A stretch of DNA of 64,000 nucleotides from Megaustenia siamemsis (lineage: Eukaryota > Mollusca > Gastropoda > Stylommatophora > Ariophantidae), in NCBI GenBank assembly GCA_032433765.1, contig JAVIAB010000101.1:66692640-66756639 (forward strand), given 5' to 3'. The notes beneath the pieces are model-generated. The model was not told the origin of the DNA and searched no databases. It saw nothing but the letters and a program-made list of their open reading frames with translations. This document shows positions 48,063-59,337 of the stretch, piece by piece; positions within the stretch are counted from its first letter, which is position 1, and each line of letters starts with the position of its first letter. Both the position numbers and the translations under genes were made by a program.

Positions 48063-49638
48063 ATATGTTAAAGAATGCTTTCAGACAATAAAGATATAAT
48101 AGATAGATGGCAAGAATATATAACATAATTATTTCATGACGAAAGGGACAAAAAGCCAGACATAAAATGTACATACAACTATAAAATCCTGAAATCCGAA
48201 GTAGAAAAAGCCATAAAAACAATGAAAAAGGGAAAAGCAGCAGGGATTGATTGGCGTCGAAGTGATCACAGACATATGCAATGACATATACCATACAGGA
48301 TACATACCAAACGATCTAAAAACATCAACTTTCATTGCATTGCCTACAAAGAATGGTGCAGTTGAATGCAGTGACTTCAGAACAATAAGCCTAATGAGCC
48401 AGGTAACAAAAATTTTACTAAAAGTTATACAGGGAAGGATTCAGAATAAAATCAATACTGAATTAGAGGAGCAACAATTTGGATTCAAGAAAAACAGTGG
48501 GACAAAAGAAGCATGAGAACATTGATTGAAAAGTACACAGAAGTAAACAAACCAATATATGCCTGCTTTATAAACTACACCAAAGCTTTCGATAGAATAC
48601 ACCATAACCAACTCATAAACTGCCTAAAGGATATAAATCTAGACGACGCAGACATACGACTAATATATAATTTGTACTGGGAGCAAACAGCAATAATAAG
48701 ATATAACAAGGAGAACTCTACACCCATGGACATAAAAGGAGGAGTAAGACAAGGATGCATCCTATCACCAATCTTGTTCAATCTATACACTGTGCAAATC
48801 TTTAAAAACATCTCAGAGATACCAGGCCTAAACATTAATGGAAAGATAATCAATAACCTAAGATATGCTGATGATACTGTTCTACTAGCAGAAAATCCTA
48901 AAGACCTACCACACTTACTTAATGTGATAAACACAAAAAAGCAAAAAATATGGACTAGAAATGAATATCAAAAGACTAAAACTATGATCATAAACAAAGA
49001 AAATTCTCAAGACCTACAATTAAATATCACAGTTGAGGGAAAACATCTGGAGATAGTCCAGAGTTACAACTACCTAGGAAATACTTTAACCAATGATGGA
49101 AAATGCAAAACTGAAATAAACAAAAGAACAGGTATGGCAAAAAGTAATTTTAATGCCATGAAAAATATACTAACAACAAAACAAATATAAACAGGGCTGA
49201 AACTAAGAATGGCAAAATGTTACATCTTCTCAATATTCCTGTATCGTGCAGAACCATGGACATTAGACAAGAAAACGGAACAGAAAATTGAAGCCTTTGA
49301 AATGTGGATTTATAGAAGAATAGGTAGAATTGGATGGAAACAAAAGATAACAAACGATGAAGTTTTAAAACAACTGAAAATAAAAAGAGAACTGCTGAAC
49401 ACAATAAAGACAAGACAAATTACATTTTTGGGGCACGTTAAAAGACACAACAGCCTACTAAAAGTAATATTGGAAGGAAAAATACAAGGTAAAAGAGGCA
49501 GAGCCAGACCAAGACTAACATGGACGAGCAACATCAAAAGATGGACAAGTCAATCTATGTCATCCTGCACCATCAAAGCAAGAAACAGAGTAGAATGGCG
49601 ATCCATGGTAGCCAACATTCGTTGCGGAGTGGGCACAC

Positions 49639-49690
<52 letters not shown>

Positions 49691-49692
49691 TG
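48063..49692 (+). mobile_element. LINE family B, longest copy
   Basis: Non-LTR element covering RT and C-terminus, truncated 5' of the RT. Three frames (48247-48516, 48513-49190, 49209-49643) join by one frameshift at about 48513 and one stop at 49188-49190. The C-terminus after the thumb has KQKITNDEVLKQLKIKREL, ITFLGHVKRHNSLLK and GKRGRARPRLTWTSNIKRW. It ends in about 17 GAT units (49640-49690). It is a good reference for the B fragments at 803, 19870 and 43060. Classified as RTE/CFDP2-like by C-terminal style; clade not certain. Confidence 0.9.
48247..49190 (+). pseudogene. Reverse transcriptase of LINE B, one frameshift
   Basis: First frame: GYIPNDLKTSTFIALPTKNG (RT motif 1-2), DFRTISLMSQVTKILLKVI, EEQQFGFKKNSGTKEA. 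After a shift at about 48513: IYACFINYTKAFDRIHH (motif A; the usual Asp before Y is Asn here), GVRQGCILSPILFNLYT (motif B), NNLRYADDTVLLAENPK (motif C, both Asp present) and YNYLGNTLTNDGKCKTEINK. The FINY instead of FIDY replaces a catalytic Asp, so the protein would be inactive even with the frame repaired. Confidence 0.88.
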
Positions 49693-49899
49693 TTAAAGTA
49701 AAGAAAATTGACTTCCATGCTTCGTGGGCCGTGGTCAGAATGAGAAAGGAATTGTACCACGGGTGTGGCGGTAATTCTATCCTCTGATCAGGGGTGAAGG
49801 GTTCTAAAAATATACGAGTGGGGGGAACGCTGTCTAGGTTACGTAGACTGCAAAGGCACCGACAATGTATGAAAGTATCTAAGGGCCCATAAATATATG

Positions 49900-50040
49900 T
49901 ATACACACACACACAGATGTGTGTATACATATATACACGTACAAGCAGACGTGCACATACTATATATAACAACATACATACATATATACATCCACATACA
50001 TATCATATATGTGCATGCAAGCGAGCACAAACATACATGC

Positions 50041-50095
<55 letters not shown>
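49900..50095. repeat. CA/TA-rich low complexity and (AT)n
   Basis: Mixed ACACAC, GTGTATACATATATACAC and ACATAC stretches leading into about 25 AT units at 50045-50095. The overlapping YIYIYI frames are artefacts. Confidence 0.93.
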
Positions 50096-50097
<2 letters not shown>

Positions 50098-50169
50098 AAT
50101 ACCCGCACATATGAACACATACATGCATGTATGTTTGGGACACATACTTGCATGTCCTTTTGGCGTTGA

Positions 50170-51705
50170 TGACAGGATATAAAGACGAAGCTAATGGATT
50201 GTTACTTACCATATCATCCCCACAGCCAATAATCTAAACAATGTTTATTAAAAAGCTGTTATTAAACAGCTGCTGTATTAGTTTGTCCGTGTTATGAGAG
50301 CATATCAGGTGAGGATTGAACAAGGGAGCATTATTTTTTATATTCTACTAATTGTTTTAATTAGTTTGTTTTCTGATCTATTGTCATCAAAGGTACAAAG
50401 GCATATGTGTTTTCTTTTACTGTAAATAAAGTGTATACATTGCGAATAAAGTTGAAAATTGTATACATGTTTTCATTATGTTATTTTATGTTGTTTATTT
50501 CTACGCTACCACGACACCGTTGAAATCATCAGTTCCGATCACAATTGGCTAGCTGACAAAGTGAAGGCTACTCCACTCTAAAAAGGCTACTTCATCGGCA
50601 TTATCCAAACATGAAGTGTTATTTACACAACGATATAATCACTACACAGAAATGTCTTCACGAGGTTGGTGTTTAAAAGCAATAAATGGCTATGTTGAGA
50701 AACACGTTTCATAAAATAAAATCACATTTCCGTTGGTGTGACGGACCAAGATGGCCACTTAGTCAAATCAAGCGTGGTACTGCCGGCATTGTTATTTACT
50801 GCAGTATTTTCAAATGGTTATTTCTGGTCTGAATGTTGGCTTGTTAGAGACAGCGGTAGTCCGGTAGTACCCTGCAGGGAACTGACCACTGATTAAATTA
50901 TGACGGTACCAGGCCCTTCTTTGCCCTGGGACGAGATGTGTGAACAGTGTTCGATTGATTATTTGACGCTCGCTGGATTGCTGTCGTATCGAGTGTTTCA
51001 CTGAAGTTAATGCCTGACTTATTTTATTGGGACAGTGACTATGTGGGTATGCTTACTCTTCACGAAGCCAACACGGGTTCGGCGCGAGGAGAATGACAAC
51101 CGTCTACCAGTGACGGCCGTTACGACGACCCATAATTGCGCATCATGAGCTGCGCACTTGTTATCCCAGAATGCAATACGATCTCTAGAATAGTATGAAC
51201 TATCAGGGTGTAAACTGGGTTGGTTGATGGAATAATAGAACAAAGAAGTATGTGTTAGCACTCGGAAAAATTGACAGACAAACAACAATAGAAAAAAACG
51301 AAGAACAATATATGGTCCGAAGTGGGATCGAACCCGTACTCAGTGGCCTCGGAAGTTCCCCATATAATAATATTGGTTGATGGAACAGTGACTGAGCAGA
51401 TATCTGCAGTGACGTCATTCCATTCTAAAGTCTAAAGTCACTTTTCACTGAAATCTTCAGATTTCAAACTTGTCGAGAGATGTAAGTAATATGATCTAGA
51501 AACGGTATGCATGTTAATAAAGCAAACTATTTGAGCATTGCTATAATTTGTAAGAACGTATTTTATGGTTGAGTTCAGTAAATATGAAACGTCGGTCAGA
51601 TAATCCTTGATCTCCAAATGTGGTCGTTATGAAACATGAATTGTCGATAACTCTGTCCGAAACATCAAAAGAAATTAACAATCACTTGGCTTAACATATC
51701 AGAAG
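50170..51705. other. Largely unassigned sequence with one tRNA-like fragment
   Basis: No gene supported. At 51313-51335 the plus strand reads TGGTCCGAAGTGGGATCGAA then CCCG, the reverse complement of a tRNA 3' end with a T-loop-like GGTTCGATCCC. It could be a tRNA/SINE remnant or a retroviral-type primer-binding site; no LTR pair was found around it. A short direct repeat TTGGTTGATGGAA occurs at about 51219 and 51372. Confidence 0.45.
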
Positions 51706-51720
51706 AATTATGTGGATAAT

Positions 51721-51922
51721 TCAGACCCTTTTTTGGAACCCCCAGGGGAAAAGACAAAGAGGAAGATCAAGGAATTCTTGGAGAAGACAGATAGAAGCAG
51801 AGATGAAGATGATGGGGAAGACATGGAATGCTCTTAAAAAAATGCCAAAAAACAGAACGACTTTGAAAGTGTTTGTTGAAGACCTATGCTCCACTGGGAG
51901 CTAGAAAAGGTAGAAGAAGAAG
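51721..51922 (+). mobile_element. LINE family C 3' end with target-site duplication
   Basis: A 202-bp truncated copy: frame 51710-51904 gives QTLFWNPQGKRQRGRSRN, WRRQIEAEMKMMGKTW and FVEDLCSTGS, then the GGTAGAAGAAGAAG tail. Flanking direct repeat ATGTGGATAAT at 51710-51720 and 51923-51933. The open frame suggests a recent insertion. The single 3' monomer GTGTTTGTTGAAGACCTATG here is the unit amplified at 6833-8765. Confidence 0.88.
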
Positions 51923-52357
51923 ATGTGGATAATCAAAAAAGTGGGAAATGTAAAATAAATTTTACAAAACACTCTATAGTGGTGTGAAGAGGTTAATTTG
52001 GCAGACAAGAAAAAAAGGAGACATAAACCTCAATACACATAAGGGAAAAGTTAGATTGGATAAACTGTAGATTACAAAGGATGGAATATCAACACAAGAG
52101 CAAAATAGAAAATGGAACGTTTTTTCGGGAAGTCACGAGCAGAAGAAACGCGATCAGACCGTTATTTAAGGTAGTCAAGAGTTGATTTTTCATGCTGATG
52201 TCATAGATGAAGACCTTGGTTACTAAAAGGCAAAACAATAATCAATTATGTCCATTTTTCTGCGCTCAAATTTTCCTAGAGTTGGTTAACAACGGAATTA
52301 GCTTTTGATGACATAAACTAATATTATGGCTTACAACTGAATAGCATAGGTGGCATT

Positions 52358-53140
52358 GCCATCATCATCATGTGCCGTACGGGTTGGCGTAACCGGTCAT
52401 GTCCTTTTACAGTCTGATATTCACAGTGCTTCGTACCAACCTGTTGTTGCGTGTTTTACATGCCATCACATAAAGCTATCTAGTATATTCTCTTTGTCAT
52501 TCGCATTCTCTCTTTTCCTGTATTTTACCAGTTGTAACCAGGTTTTCCAAATTTCTCTTCTCATAATGTGCCCGAAAAAGGAGGATTATTTCTCTCTAAT
52601 GTTTTTTTTTAAATAGCTACCCTTTCTGTGTTGGCCTCTTTGATAGTATCCTCATTGGTCTTTTTGGCTGTCCTGGAAAATTCCAACATTCTTTTGAGAA
52701 ATTCCATCTGTGTCCTCTAACCGTCTTTTCATGTGTTTGTCTACTGCTCATGATTCGCTTCCATAGGCCAGAATTTACTTTATATAGCATCGATGGACTC
52801 TCTTTATCACGTCTATTGACATAGACTTGCTGTATAAGATGTTGTTCATTTTCTGAAATGCTATTTTGGCCTGATCTTTTCTGTTTTTTTAAATTTGTGT
52901 GATGCCTCTTCAATGTGATGTTATTACAGTTCTCAAGTATCTGACGCGTTGCACTTGTTTCAGATTTGTCCTGTTTATTTGTATGCTGCATGATGTGATA
53001 TTTGTATGCTGCATGATGGTGATATTTGTATGCTGCATGATGGTGATATTTGTATGCTGCATGATGGTGATATTTGTATGCTGCATGATGGTGATGATTG
53101 TTTCTTCGATACGACCATTACTTCTATTTTCTTACTGGCG
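52358..53140 (-). mobile_element. LINE family A, 3' part with an internal expansion
   Basis: The minus strand starts with an ATGATGATGGCAATG tail (near 52370) and continues through family A to a region corresponding to 5260-5350. Frame 52991-52617 (124 codons) retains the N-part: RRDKESPSMLYKVNSGLWKR, SSRQTHEKTVRGHRW. A 24-bp tandem repeat lies inside it at about 52990-53095. Confidence 0.8.
52990..53095. repeat. 24-bp minisatellite inside LINE A, 4-5 units
   Basis: TGATATTTGTATGCTGCATG plus ATGG repeated. On both sides the sequence is LINE A (compare 5330-5360, where TTCTGCATATCGGTAATGAT occurs once), so the repeat arose by local duplication inside the element. Confidence 0.8.
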
Positions 53141-54078
53141 TTGTATTAGGTAAATGTGAATTAGATATATCAAGAAGGAAGTGGGTACAATGTTTTAGAC
53201 ACTTGTGGGCTTCACAGCAACTGACGCTAGGTATCTCACACACGAGGGAGAAAACTTCAAGCAGATGTCATTGGAGCTAAGTTTAAACAAGTACATTACA
53301 CTGAACATCACGCATAGAAGAAAGAAAACTCAACTCTTAACAGGGACACGTTCCTCCAGCAACAGTACGCTGACCATCTTGTCAAGAATAGAGGATACGT
53401 CAGGGCGACTTCCACGGAGCCAAGTTTAACAGAAGTAAGCTAAATGCTGATGATAAATCAGGAAACCCCAATAATGGAAAACTATCTTAAATACATATTT
53501 TGTATAAAGAATGTCAATGATGAAAGAATGAACTATGCCGTCTCTTGAGCCAAAAAAAAATGCTATACGTGTTGATTCATCACTTGATAATTCACCCTTC
53601 AGTCAGTTTAGCATTTGTATTCGGAGTTTGCTTAAATGTATTTTCCTTGAGCGAATACTTTCAGTTGTTTAAACATATGATCTCAACATATGATCTAAAT
53701 ATATGATCTCAACATATGATCTCAACATATGATCTCAACATATGATCTCAACATATGATCTCAACAAGTGTCTGACGGTAAAAAATAAATGATAGCTTTA
53801 GAATTGTCCCCTCTTCGTTTCATGGCTGCGGATATATTTAGATCATATCCGCCATTACTGTCCCGGGTGAACGAGAACCAGATGTGTGCAGCTCCATCCA
53901 CAGCCTAAATGAGATAAGTGAACGCAAACATTGAAAGGTAACAATTTTATCATAATTCTTTTTTAATTGTGAATGTGTACAAAGATAACCTATATATTAC
54001 AGATTTTCAAAGAATTGAAAGATCGAATTGAAGTAAGTAATACTTATCATTAATATACTGGGGCGACTGAGGAGAAAT
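53141..54078. other. No gene recognised
   Basis: Apart from the 13-bp repeat at 53683-53768, only short frames without motifs. Confidence 0.5.
53683..53768. repeat. 13-bp tandem repeat, about 6 units
   Basis: ATATGATCTCAAC repeated, with one AAAT variant. Confidence 0.9.
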
Positions 54079-54085
54079 GAAAAAA

Positions 54086-54166
<81 letters not shown>
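54079..54166. repeat. Poly-A followed by (AT)n
   Basis: About 25 A residues then about 31 AT units. It lies just upstream of a family A LINE fragment. Confidence 0.95.
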
Positions 54167-54168
<2 letters not shown>

Positions 54169-54224
54169 AACGAAAAAAAAACCGTAAGGTTAAACTTTAC
54201 GTAATAGGTGGATTAGAGATGTAA

Positions 54225-54597
54225 AGACGATTAGAGGCCACAGAGATGGGATTTCTGAGAAGAATGTTGAAAGTTCCCTGGACAGCTAAAAAGACCAATG
54301 AGGAAGTTCTCAAAAATGCCAACACAAAAAGGGAGCTCTTAAAAAACATCAGAAAGAAGCAATCAACATTTTTCGGACACATCATGAGAAGAGGAAAGTT
54401 GGAATACTTGGTTACAACTGGCAAAATAAAAGGAAAGAAAGATCGCGGGCTACAAAGAGAGAAAATACTGGATAGCTTGGTGTCATGGCATGGAAAACAG
54501 CCAACAACAGAACTGATACGATGCACTATAGATAGAAGATTGTGGAGGGACATGATCACCTACGCCACCCGGTATGGCACACGATGATGATGATGAA
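54225..54597 (+). mobile_element. LINE family A 3' end, frame intact
   Basis: Frame 54246-54587 (113 codons, no break): MGFLRRMLKVPWTAKKTNEE, KRELLKNIRKKQSTFFGHIM, YLVTTGKIKGKKDRGLQ, EKILDSLVSWHGKQPTTE, RCTIDRRLWRDMITYATRYG. It ends in CACGATGATGATGATGA. The best-preserved A fragment and a reference for the others. 5'-truncated just inside the C-terminal region. Confidence 0.88.
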
Positions 54598-54674
54598 TAG
54601 GTGGATAGGCGGCAGGAACCATTAACGGCTATGTCTGAAAAGTGTTCCTCGTTGCAGTTTCTTCAGATTCCAAG

Positions 54675-55005
54675 TCCGGCTTGTGCAGGAACTACCGAGT
54701 TAAGTACTCTGTGTACACCATGAGCTGTGTGTCTCATCTGTTTTGATCGTGTTTCAATATTCCGATTGTTTACGATGAATGATGATATTGTATGATGGAG
54801 AATTGATGGCTGTGTTCGTTTTCTGTGCAGATTCACCTTATGTCTAATGGCGTGTGCTGAGACTGCTATGATGGGAACTACAGCTACCTTTCTTTGTTTG
54901 GGACATGAAATAGTAATTCGGATGATTCCACAGGCACGGGCGGTTGAGAAATTATGGATTTTAATTCGTTTGCAGTGATACCGGAGCCTTCCATAACCAT
55001 AACCA
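54675..55005 (+). repeat. Dispersed repeat family R1, copy 3
   Basis: Matches 195-540 over its length: AATATTCCGATTGTTTACGA, TTTCTTTGTTTGGGACAT, GGATGATTCCACAGGCACGG, TTGCAGTGATACCGGAGCCT and the CCATAACCATAACCA end. Confidence 0.8.
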
Positions 55006-55029
55006 TTTATGTAATAAGTGAATGATACA

Positions 55030-55090
55030 CATCAGAACAACGTTTCGTCTCAAAAGGCCTTCAGCAGGAACAAACATACAACACAACACA
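55030..55090 (-). mobile_element. Hammerhead-like core, isolated copy 5
   Basis: On the minus strand 55067-55039: CTGCTGA, AGGCCTTTTGAGAC, GAAACGTT. The stem II sequence is disturbed (GGCC against AGAC). It lies directly after an R1 repeat copy; little of the usual tail can be recognised. Confidence 0.5.
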
Positions 55091-55379
55091 TATATATCTA
55101 TATTTAAAATAAAATATATAATAAATAATTTGTAAAAACTTATAATTTCGAGATAGAATGAGAAATACAAATTTAAAGAAATTGTCCACCTTTATATTGC
55201 TCTGTGACCGGAAAGAAGGAGGAGTAAATATCAAATATATATTTATTTTTACACCCCTACTGGCCACAGTGCAGTCTACAGGGAGGACATTTTATTTTAT
55301 TTTATCTAAAAGGGAAATAACTCTAGAGGTAAAACCTACACTCTAGAATGCAATCCTCATACCGGCGTTGTGCTATGAA

Positions 55380-55770
55380 TGCCAGTCCTGGACCTTAGAT
55401 AGAATAATAATAAGAAAAATAACCTCTACTGATGTGAAATGTATTGGACGAATGACAGGAGACATCCGGAGAGATAATATCAGAAATAAAAAAAAATGAG
55501 AAAAGAGCTATAAATAACCTCCGCAATAGAATACATAGAGAAACAACAGATAACATAGGTTGGCTGCGTGACAAGGCAGAAAGCTCAAACACACCACACA
55601 TCAAGCCTGTACTAAACGTTGCGAGAACACCTGACCCAAGAGCCGACCAGCCGAAAAAGATATAGTGACGAAGATTAGAAACACTAGGAAACATAACAGA
55701 AGCAGGGGCGAACAGAAGAGAAAACAACCATAAATTATATCTCCCCTTGACGCTGAAAGGCACATGAGGA
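55380..55770 (+). mobile_element. Possible LINE 3' fragment, family E
   Basis: A CTATGAATGCCAGTCCTGGA block resembles the L.YG.E.W.L segment of LINE ORFs, followed by AGGAAACATAACAGAAGCAG and CCCCTTGACGCTGAAAGGCA, which resemble 20930-21020. All frames are interrupted. Tentative. Confidence 0.4.
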
Positions 55771-55873
55771 AGGAAAGAATACAACTGTACATTAATGCCT
55801 TCTTGTTTTATATATGCTATCTTCGTTAGTTTTTGGTTTTCAATTGCTTAAAGAGCCGCATCAAATATGTAAA

Positions 55874-56097
55874 GAGCCGCATCACGCCATGTGGCGTATA
55901 GGGAATATGGTGTTAGTGAACATAATTTTTACAGACACTCGGCGCATGATTTTTGGAGTAATGTGGTCGGTATTACATCCGTGCTGTTTTACTTTCCCCA
56001 AAAATTACGGTACCCATTAATGCTGGGTGTAACTGGAGCCGTCGATCAGGCTCAAACCCAACCTTATGTACTTTGTAACATCTGAGTTATTGCGGCA
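55874..56097 (-). mobile_element. tRNA-derived SINE S1 copy
   Basis: The plus strand reads GAGCCGCATCACGCCATGTG, GGAATATGGTGTTAGTGAAC, TAATGTGGTCGGTATTACAT and then CGTCGATCAGGCTCAAACCC (B-box region on the minus strand) and TGAGTTATTGCGGC (decayed A box). Confidence 0.8.
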
Positions 56098-56532
56098 CCC
56101 TTTCAATTGCTTACTGCCTGTAAATTATTAATAGCAACTGATAGATCCAACAACTTAGTTAAAGTTATAATGTCGTCCTCGGATCTGCTGATTGATTGTG
56201 TTGGAATGATGCTCGACCAGAGATTACTCTAACCTGTCTAGGACACTTAGCAATAACAAAATTAGCGGCATAGGCCGATGGTTTCATGCAAACACTTTAA
56301 CAGAAATGTTTCTGCCCAGTTGTAAATGTAATGCATGATAATATTATAATTTTTTAGAACTGAAATCTCATTCCTTCACTTTCAGATTGAAACATTGTGT
56401 ATACACGTAAGCAATATGGCTGTAGACAGCGTCAATGTGAATACAAACCTGTTGTAACATGGCACCATCATGAAATAGTTATTTCTTCGAAAAGATTTAA
56501 CATTCACTTTTATCAGATTAAAAAAAAATCTA

Positions 56533-56768
56533 AAGCTCCCCGTCACACCAAATGGCCTATAGGGAATATGGTGTTGGTGTCAATAATGTTGCAGACCTAC
56601 GGCACATGATTTTGGGGCAATGTGGTCGGTATTACTCCCGTGCCGCCTTACGTTCCCAGATAAAATCCGGTGCCATTTTAAGGGTGCACCTGGAAGCCGT
56701 CGATCAGTATGGAACCCGACATCTTGTCCTTTGTAATCCAATTCGCTCAGCACTGCTATCGCGTCTCC
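56533..56768 (-). mobile_element. tRNA-derived SINE S1 copy
   Basis: The plus strand reads AAGCTCCCCGTCACACCAAA, GGAATATGGTGTTGGTGTCA, GCAATGTGGTCGGTATTACT and GCCGTCGATCAGTATGGAAC; the A-box end is decayed (CAGCACTGCTATCGCG). Same orientation as the copy at 55874. Confidence 0.8.
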
Positions 56769-56896
56769 CTACTTTTGTCAGATACATATTAATATTCATA
56801 TATGTAAAAAGGCGTGAAAGAAAACATAATCATGTGGGACCGCACAAGAAGATAGCTAAAAACCTAAAAAAAAAACAAAAACAAATTATGGCATAA

Positions 56897-57247
56897 GTAA
56901 GGATAAAGGTAAAGGTAAAGTACGAGACTTGAATCGGCGTCTTAGCTCGCGAGTTTTCACCCATTTGGGCTCGGTCGCATATCCAGAAATGTTCGGAACC
57001 TTTCGCTTTAAGCATCGAAACTCACGATGCGAGGCGGCATTCCTCACCTTCCCAGAGTACTACCCTGGTACCCATTTCTGTCAGCGGCTGGGTTAACCGT
57101 GTGGGTATTTTATTTTCCAATCACGAGTACAGTTCACGCTGCTTCCATCGGGTACCAAACACGGGTTGTGCAAACATTGATAACCCAGTCGGGTGATGTT
57201 CCCATTTGTGCTGCCGAGGCCCCCACACGAGAGCTACAAGTAGGATG
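56897..57247 (-). mobile_element. tRNA-derived SINE family S2, copy 2
   Basis: Reverse of 34262-34606: AGGTAAAGTACGAGACTTGA, GAGTTTTCACCCATTTGGGC, ACTCACGATGCGAGGCGGCA, TTCCTCACCTTCCCAGAGTA, and the B-box strand GGTACCAAACACGGG. The 82-codon plus-strand frame across it is not a gene. Confidence 0.78.
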
Positions 57248-57344
57248 TTACAGGTTTACGGACAAGACATCGTAAAGGGGGGGGGGGACGTAATGATTCA
57301 TCTGTAGAGGTCTTATAAAAGAGAGAACACAAGTAGAGGATATT

Positions 57345-57620
57345 ATCATTATCAGATACCGTGCCTGCTGGCGTGGGTGATCATGTATCTCCATACATTT
57401 CGATCTCGAGTTATTTATCAATTCTGTTGTTGACCATCTGCCAAGCCATTCTCTTAAGCTGTGTGATATCTTTTCTCTTTGCTTCTCTCTATCTCTTCGT
57501 CCGTCAATGTTCACAGTTGTTAAATACAGTCCAGCTGTTTCCTGCCCCAAAAAATAATGATTGTTTCTTCCTAATATTGGAAATTAGCTTTCTCTATGAT
57601 TTGGTCTCTTATAGAGAGAA
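57345..57620 (-). mobile_element. LINE family D 3' end, inverted arm
   Basis: On the minus strand: AGGAAGAAACAATCATTATT, the frame 57550-57248 (TVNIDGRRDREKQREKISHS, LREWLGRWSTTELINNSRSK), GATCACCCACGCCAGCAGGC and an ATAATGATAAT tail. It is the same 3' end as 58860-59117, in opposite orientation, and directly abuts the next LINE D copy. Confidence 0.82.
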
Positions 57621-57621
57621 T

Positions 57622-59117
57622 AATTAACGCCTTGCGCAATATGAAAGCAGGCAAAGCTCCTGGACCAGATAATATATCTAAAGAAGAGACATTGAAGCCA
57701 TGTGTGATTGTGGAATAGAAATAATAACAAAAATATTGAATGATATCTACAACAGTGGATATATACCAGACGACATATTTAAATCAATATTCATAGCCAT
57801 ACCAAAGAAATCGGGTGCGATTGAAAGCGATGATCATCGCACAATAAGCCTTAAGAGTCATATGACTAAGATATTACTAAGAATCATCATGCGAATAGTG
57901 CCAACCAAAATCAGTCCAGAAATTAGCGATGAACAGTGTGGTTTTGTTAGAGATAAAGGAACAAGCAATGCCATTTATATCATAAGATCTTTAGTAGAAA
58001 GAGTCCATAGAGGTGAAAACAGACCTATACCTATGTTTCATAGATTACACCAAGACATTTGATAAAGTAAAGCACCAAGAAATAATCAAAATTTTAGAAA
58101 ACATAAACGTAGACAGCAAAGATCTAAGAATAATAAAAAAACATGTACTGGCAACAAACAGCGGCCATAAGAACTGAAACCAAATGGCAATGTTTCAACA
58201 AATAAAATAGGATGTTAGACAAGGTTGTGTGCTGTCACCATATTTGTTTAATATTTATAGTGAGATTATTTTAAGATCCATAAGAGACATGCCTGGAATA
58301 ACAATTGGAGGTCATAATATAAATAATCTAAAGTATGCTGATGATACTGTCTTAATCGCTAAGAGTGAAAATGAGTTACAAGAAATGTTGGACATTATAG
58401 TGAAAGAAAGCAGAAATAAAGGACTCAGCCTTAATAGCAAAACGACAGAGGTAATGGTAACAACAAAGAAAACTACATCACCTCAGTGCTAAATAAAGAC
58501 AAGTGGAACAATATTAAAACAGGAAAATGAATGTAAATTTTTGGGAACTTTGTCAACCACAGACGGAAGATGTAAAAAAGAGGTGAGATGCAGAATGGCT
58601 TAGGTAAAAGCAGCTTTCCAAAAAAAAAAAAAAAAAAAAAAAAAATAAGGAAGATACTATGCAATCCAATTTTGACAATAGAAACAAGAACAAACGTTCT
58701 TAAATGTTACGTAGAGCCAGTCTTAACATATGGATGCGAATCATAGACAATATGACAACAGACAAGTAAATCACTGGAGTCTGTAGAAATGTGGTTTTAC
58801 AGAAGAATGTTGAGAGTTCTATGGACAGCTAAGAAGAGTAATGAAGATGTTCTGAGAGAAGTCAAAGCAAAAAGATAACTAATTTCCAATATTAGGAAGA
58901 AACAATCTTCATTTTTTTGCCATGTAATGAGAAGAGAACAACTGGAATATATTGTAACAACTGCAAAAATAGAGGGAAGGAAAGAGAAAAATTAACAGAC
59001 AGCTTAAGAGAATGGCTTGGCTGAAGGTCAACAACAGAAATGATACATAGCTGCCGAGATCGAAAGTTGTGGAGAGACATGATCATCTACGCCAGCAGGC
59101 CTGGTACTTGATGATGC
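57622..59117 (+). mobile_element. LINE family D, RT to 3' end
   Basis: Frame 57700-58062 (120 codons): NDIYNSGYIPDDIFKSIFIA, PKKSGAIESDDHRTISLKSH, DEQCGFVRDKGTSNAIYIIR. Then a frameshift just at motif A. Frame 58229-58492: MLSPYLFNIYSEIIL (motif B), NNLKYADDTVLIAKSENEL (motif C, Asp pair intact), GLSLNSKTTEVMV. Downstream an insertion of about 26 A at 58618-58643 and a decayed C-terminus (WFYRRMLRVLWTAKKSNED near 58790-58850), ending GGCCTGGTACTTGATGATG. Confidence 0.85.
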
Positions 59118-59337
59118 TAGAGACAATACTAAACCATAATGTCCACTTTAAAGTGGGCTGTGAAATCAATGTAATGGCAAACAACCGGAAATGATAGTTT
59201 GGTGTTACATGGAAAAGAAACCACAGCTTTAAAAGAGCAGCTTAAAAAAGTAGATATCGGGAGATAACGAGTTGAACCAAATGCTGAAATAGGGGTAAGA
59301 GTGACACAGGAGACATGTGGTCGTTGATTTGTACAGA

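Noticed and set aside
49550..49975. His-rich 141-codon minus-strand protein
   Set aside because: The His run is the GAT tail of LINE B read in antisense.
54675..54760. A 5S rRNA gene fragment near the start of R1 copy 3
   Set aside because: Only a vague resemblance; no internal control region could be matched.
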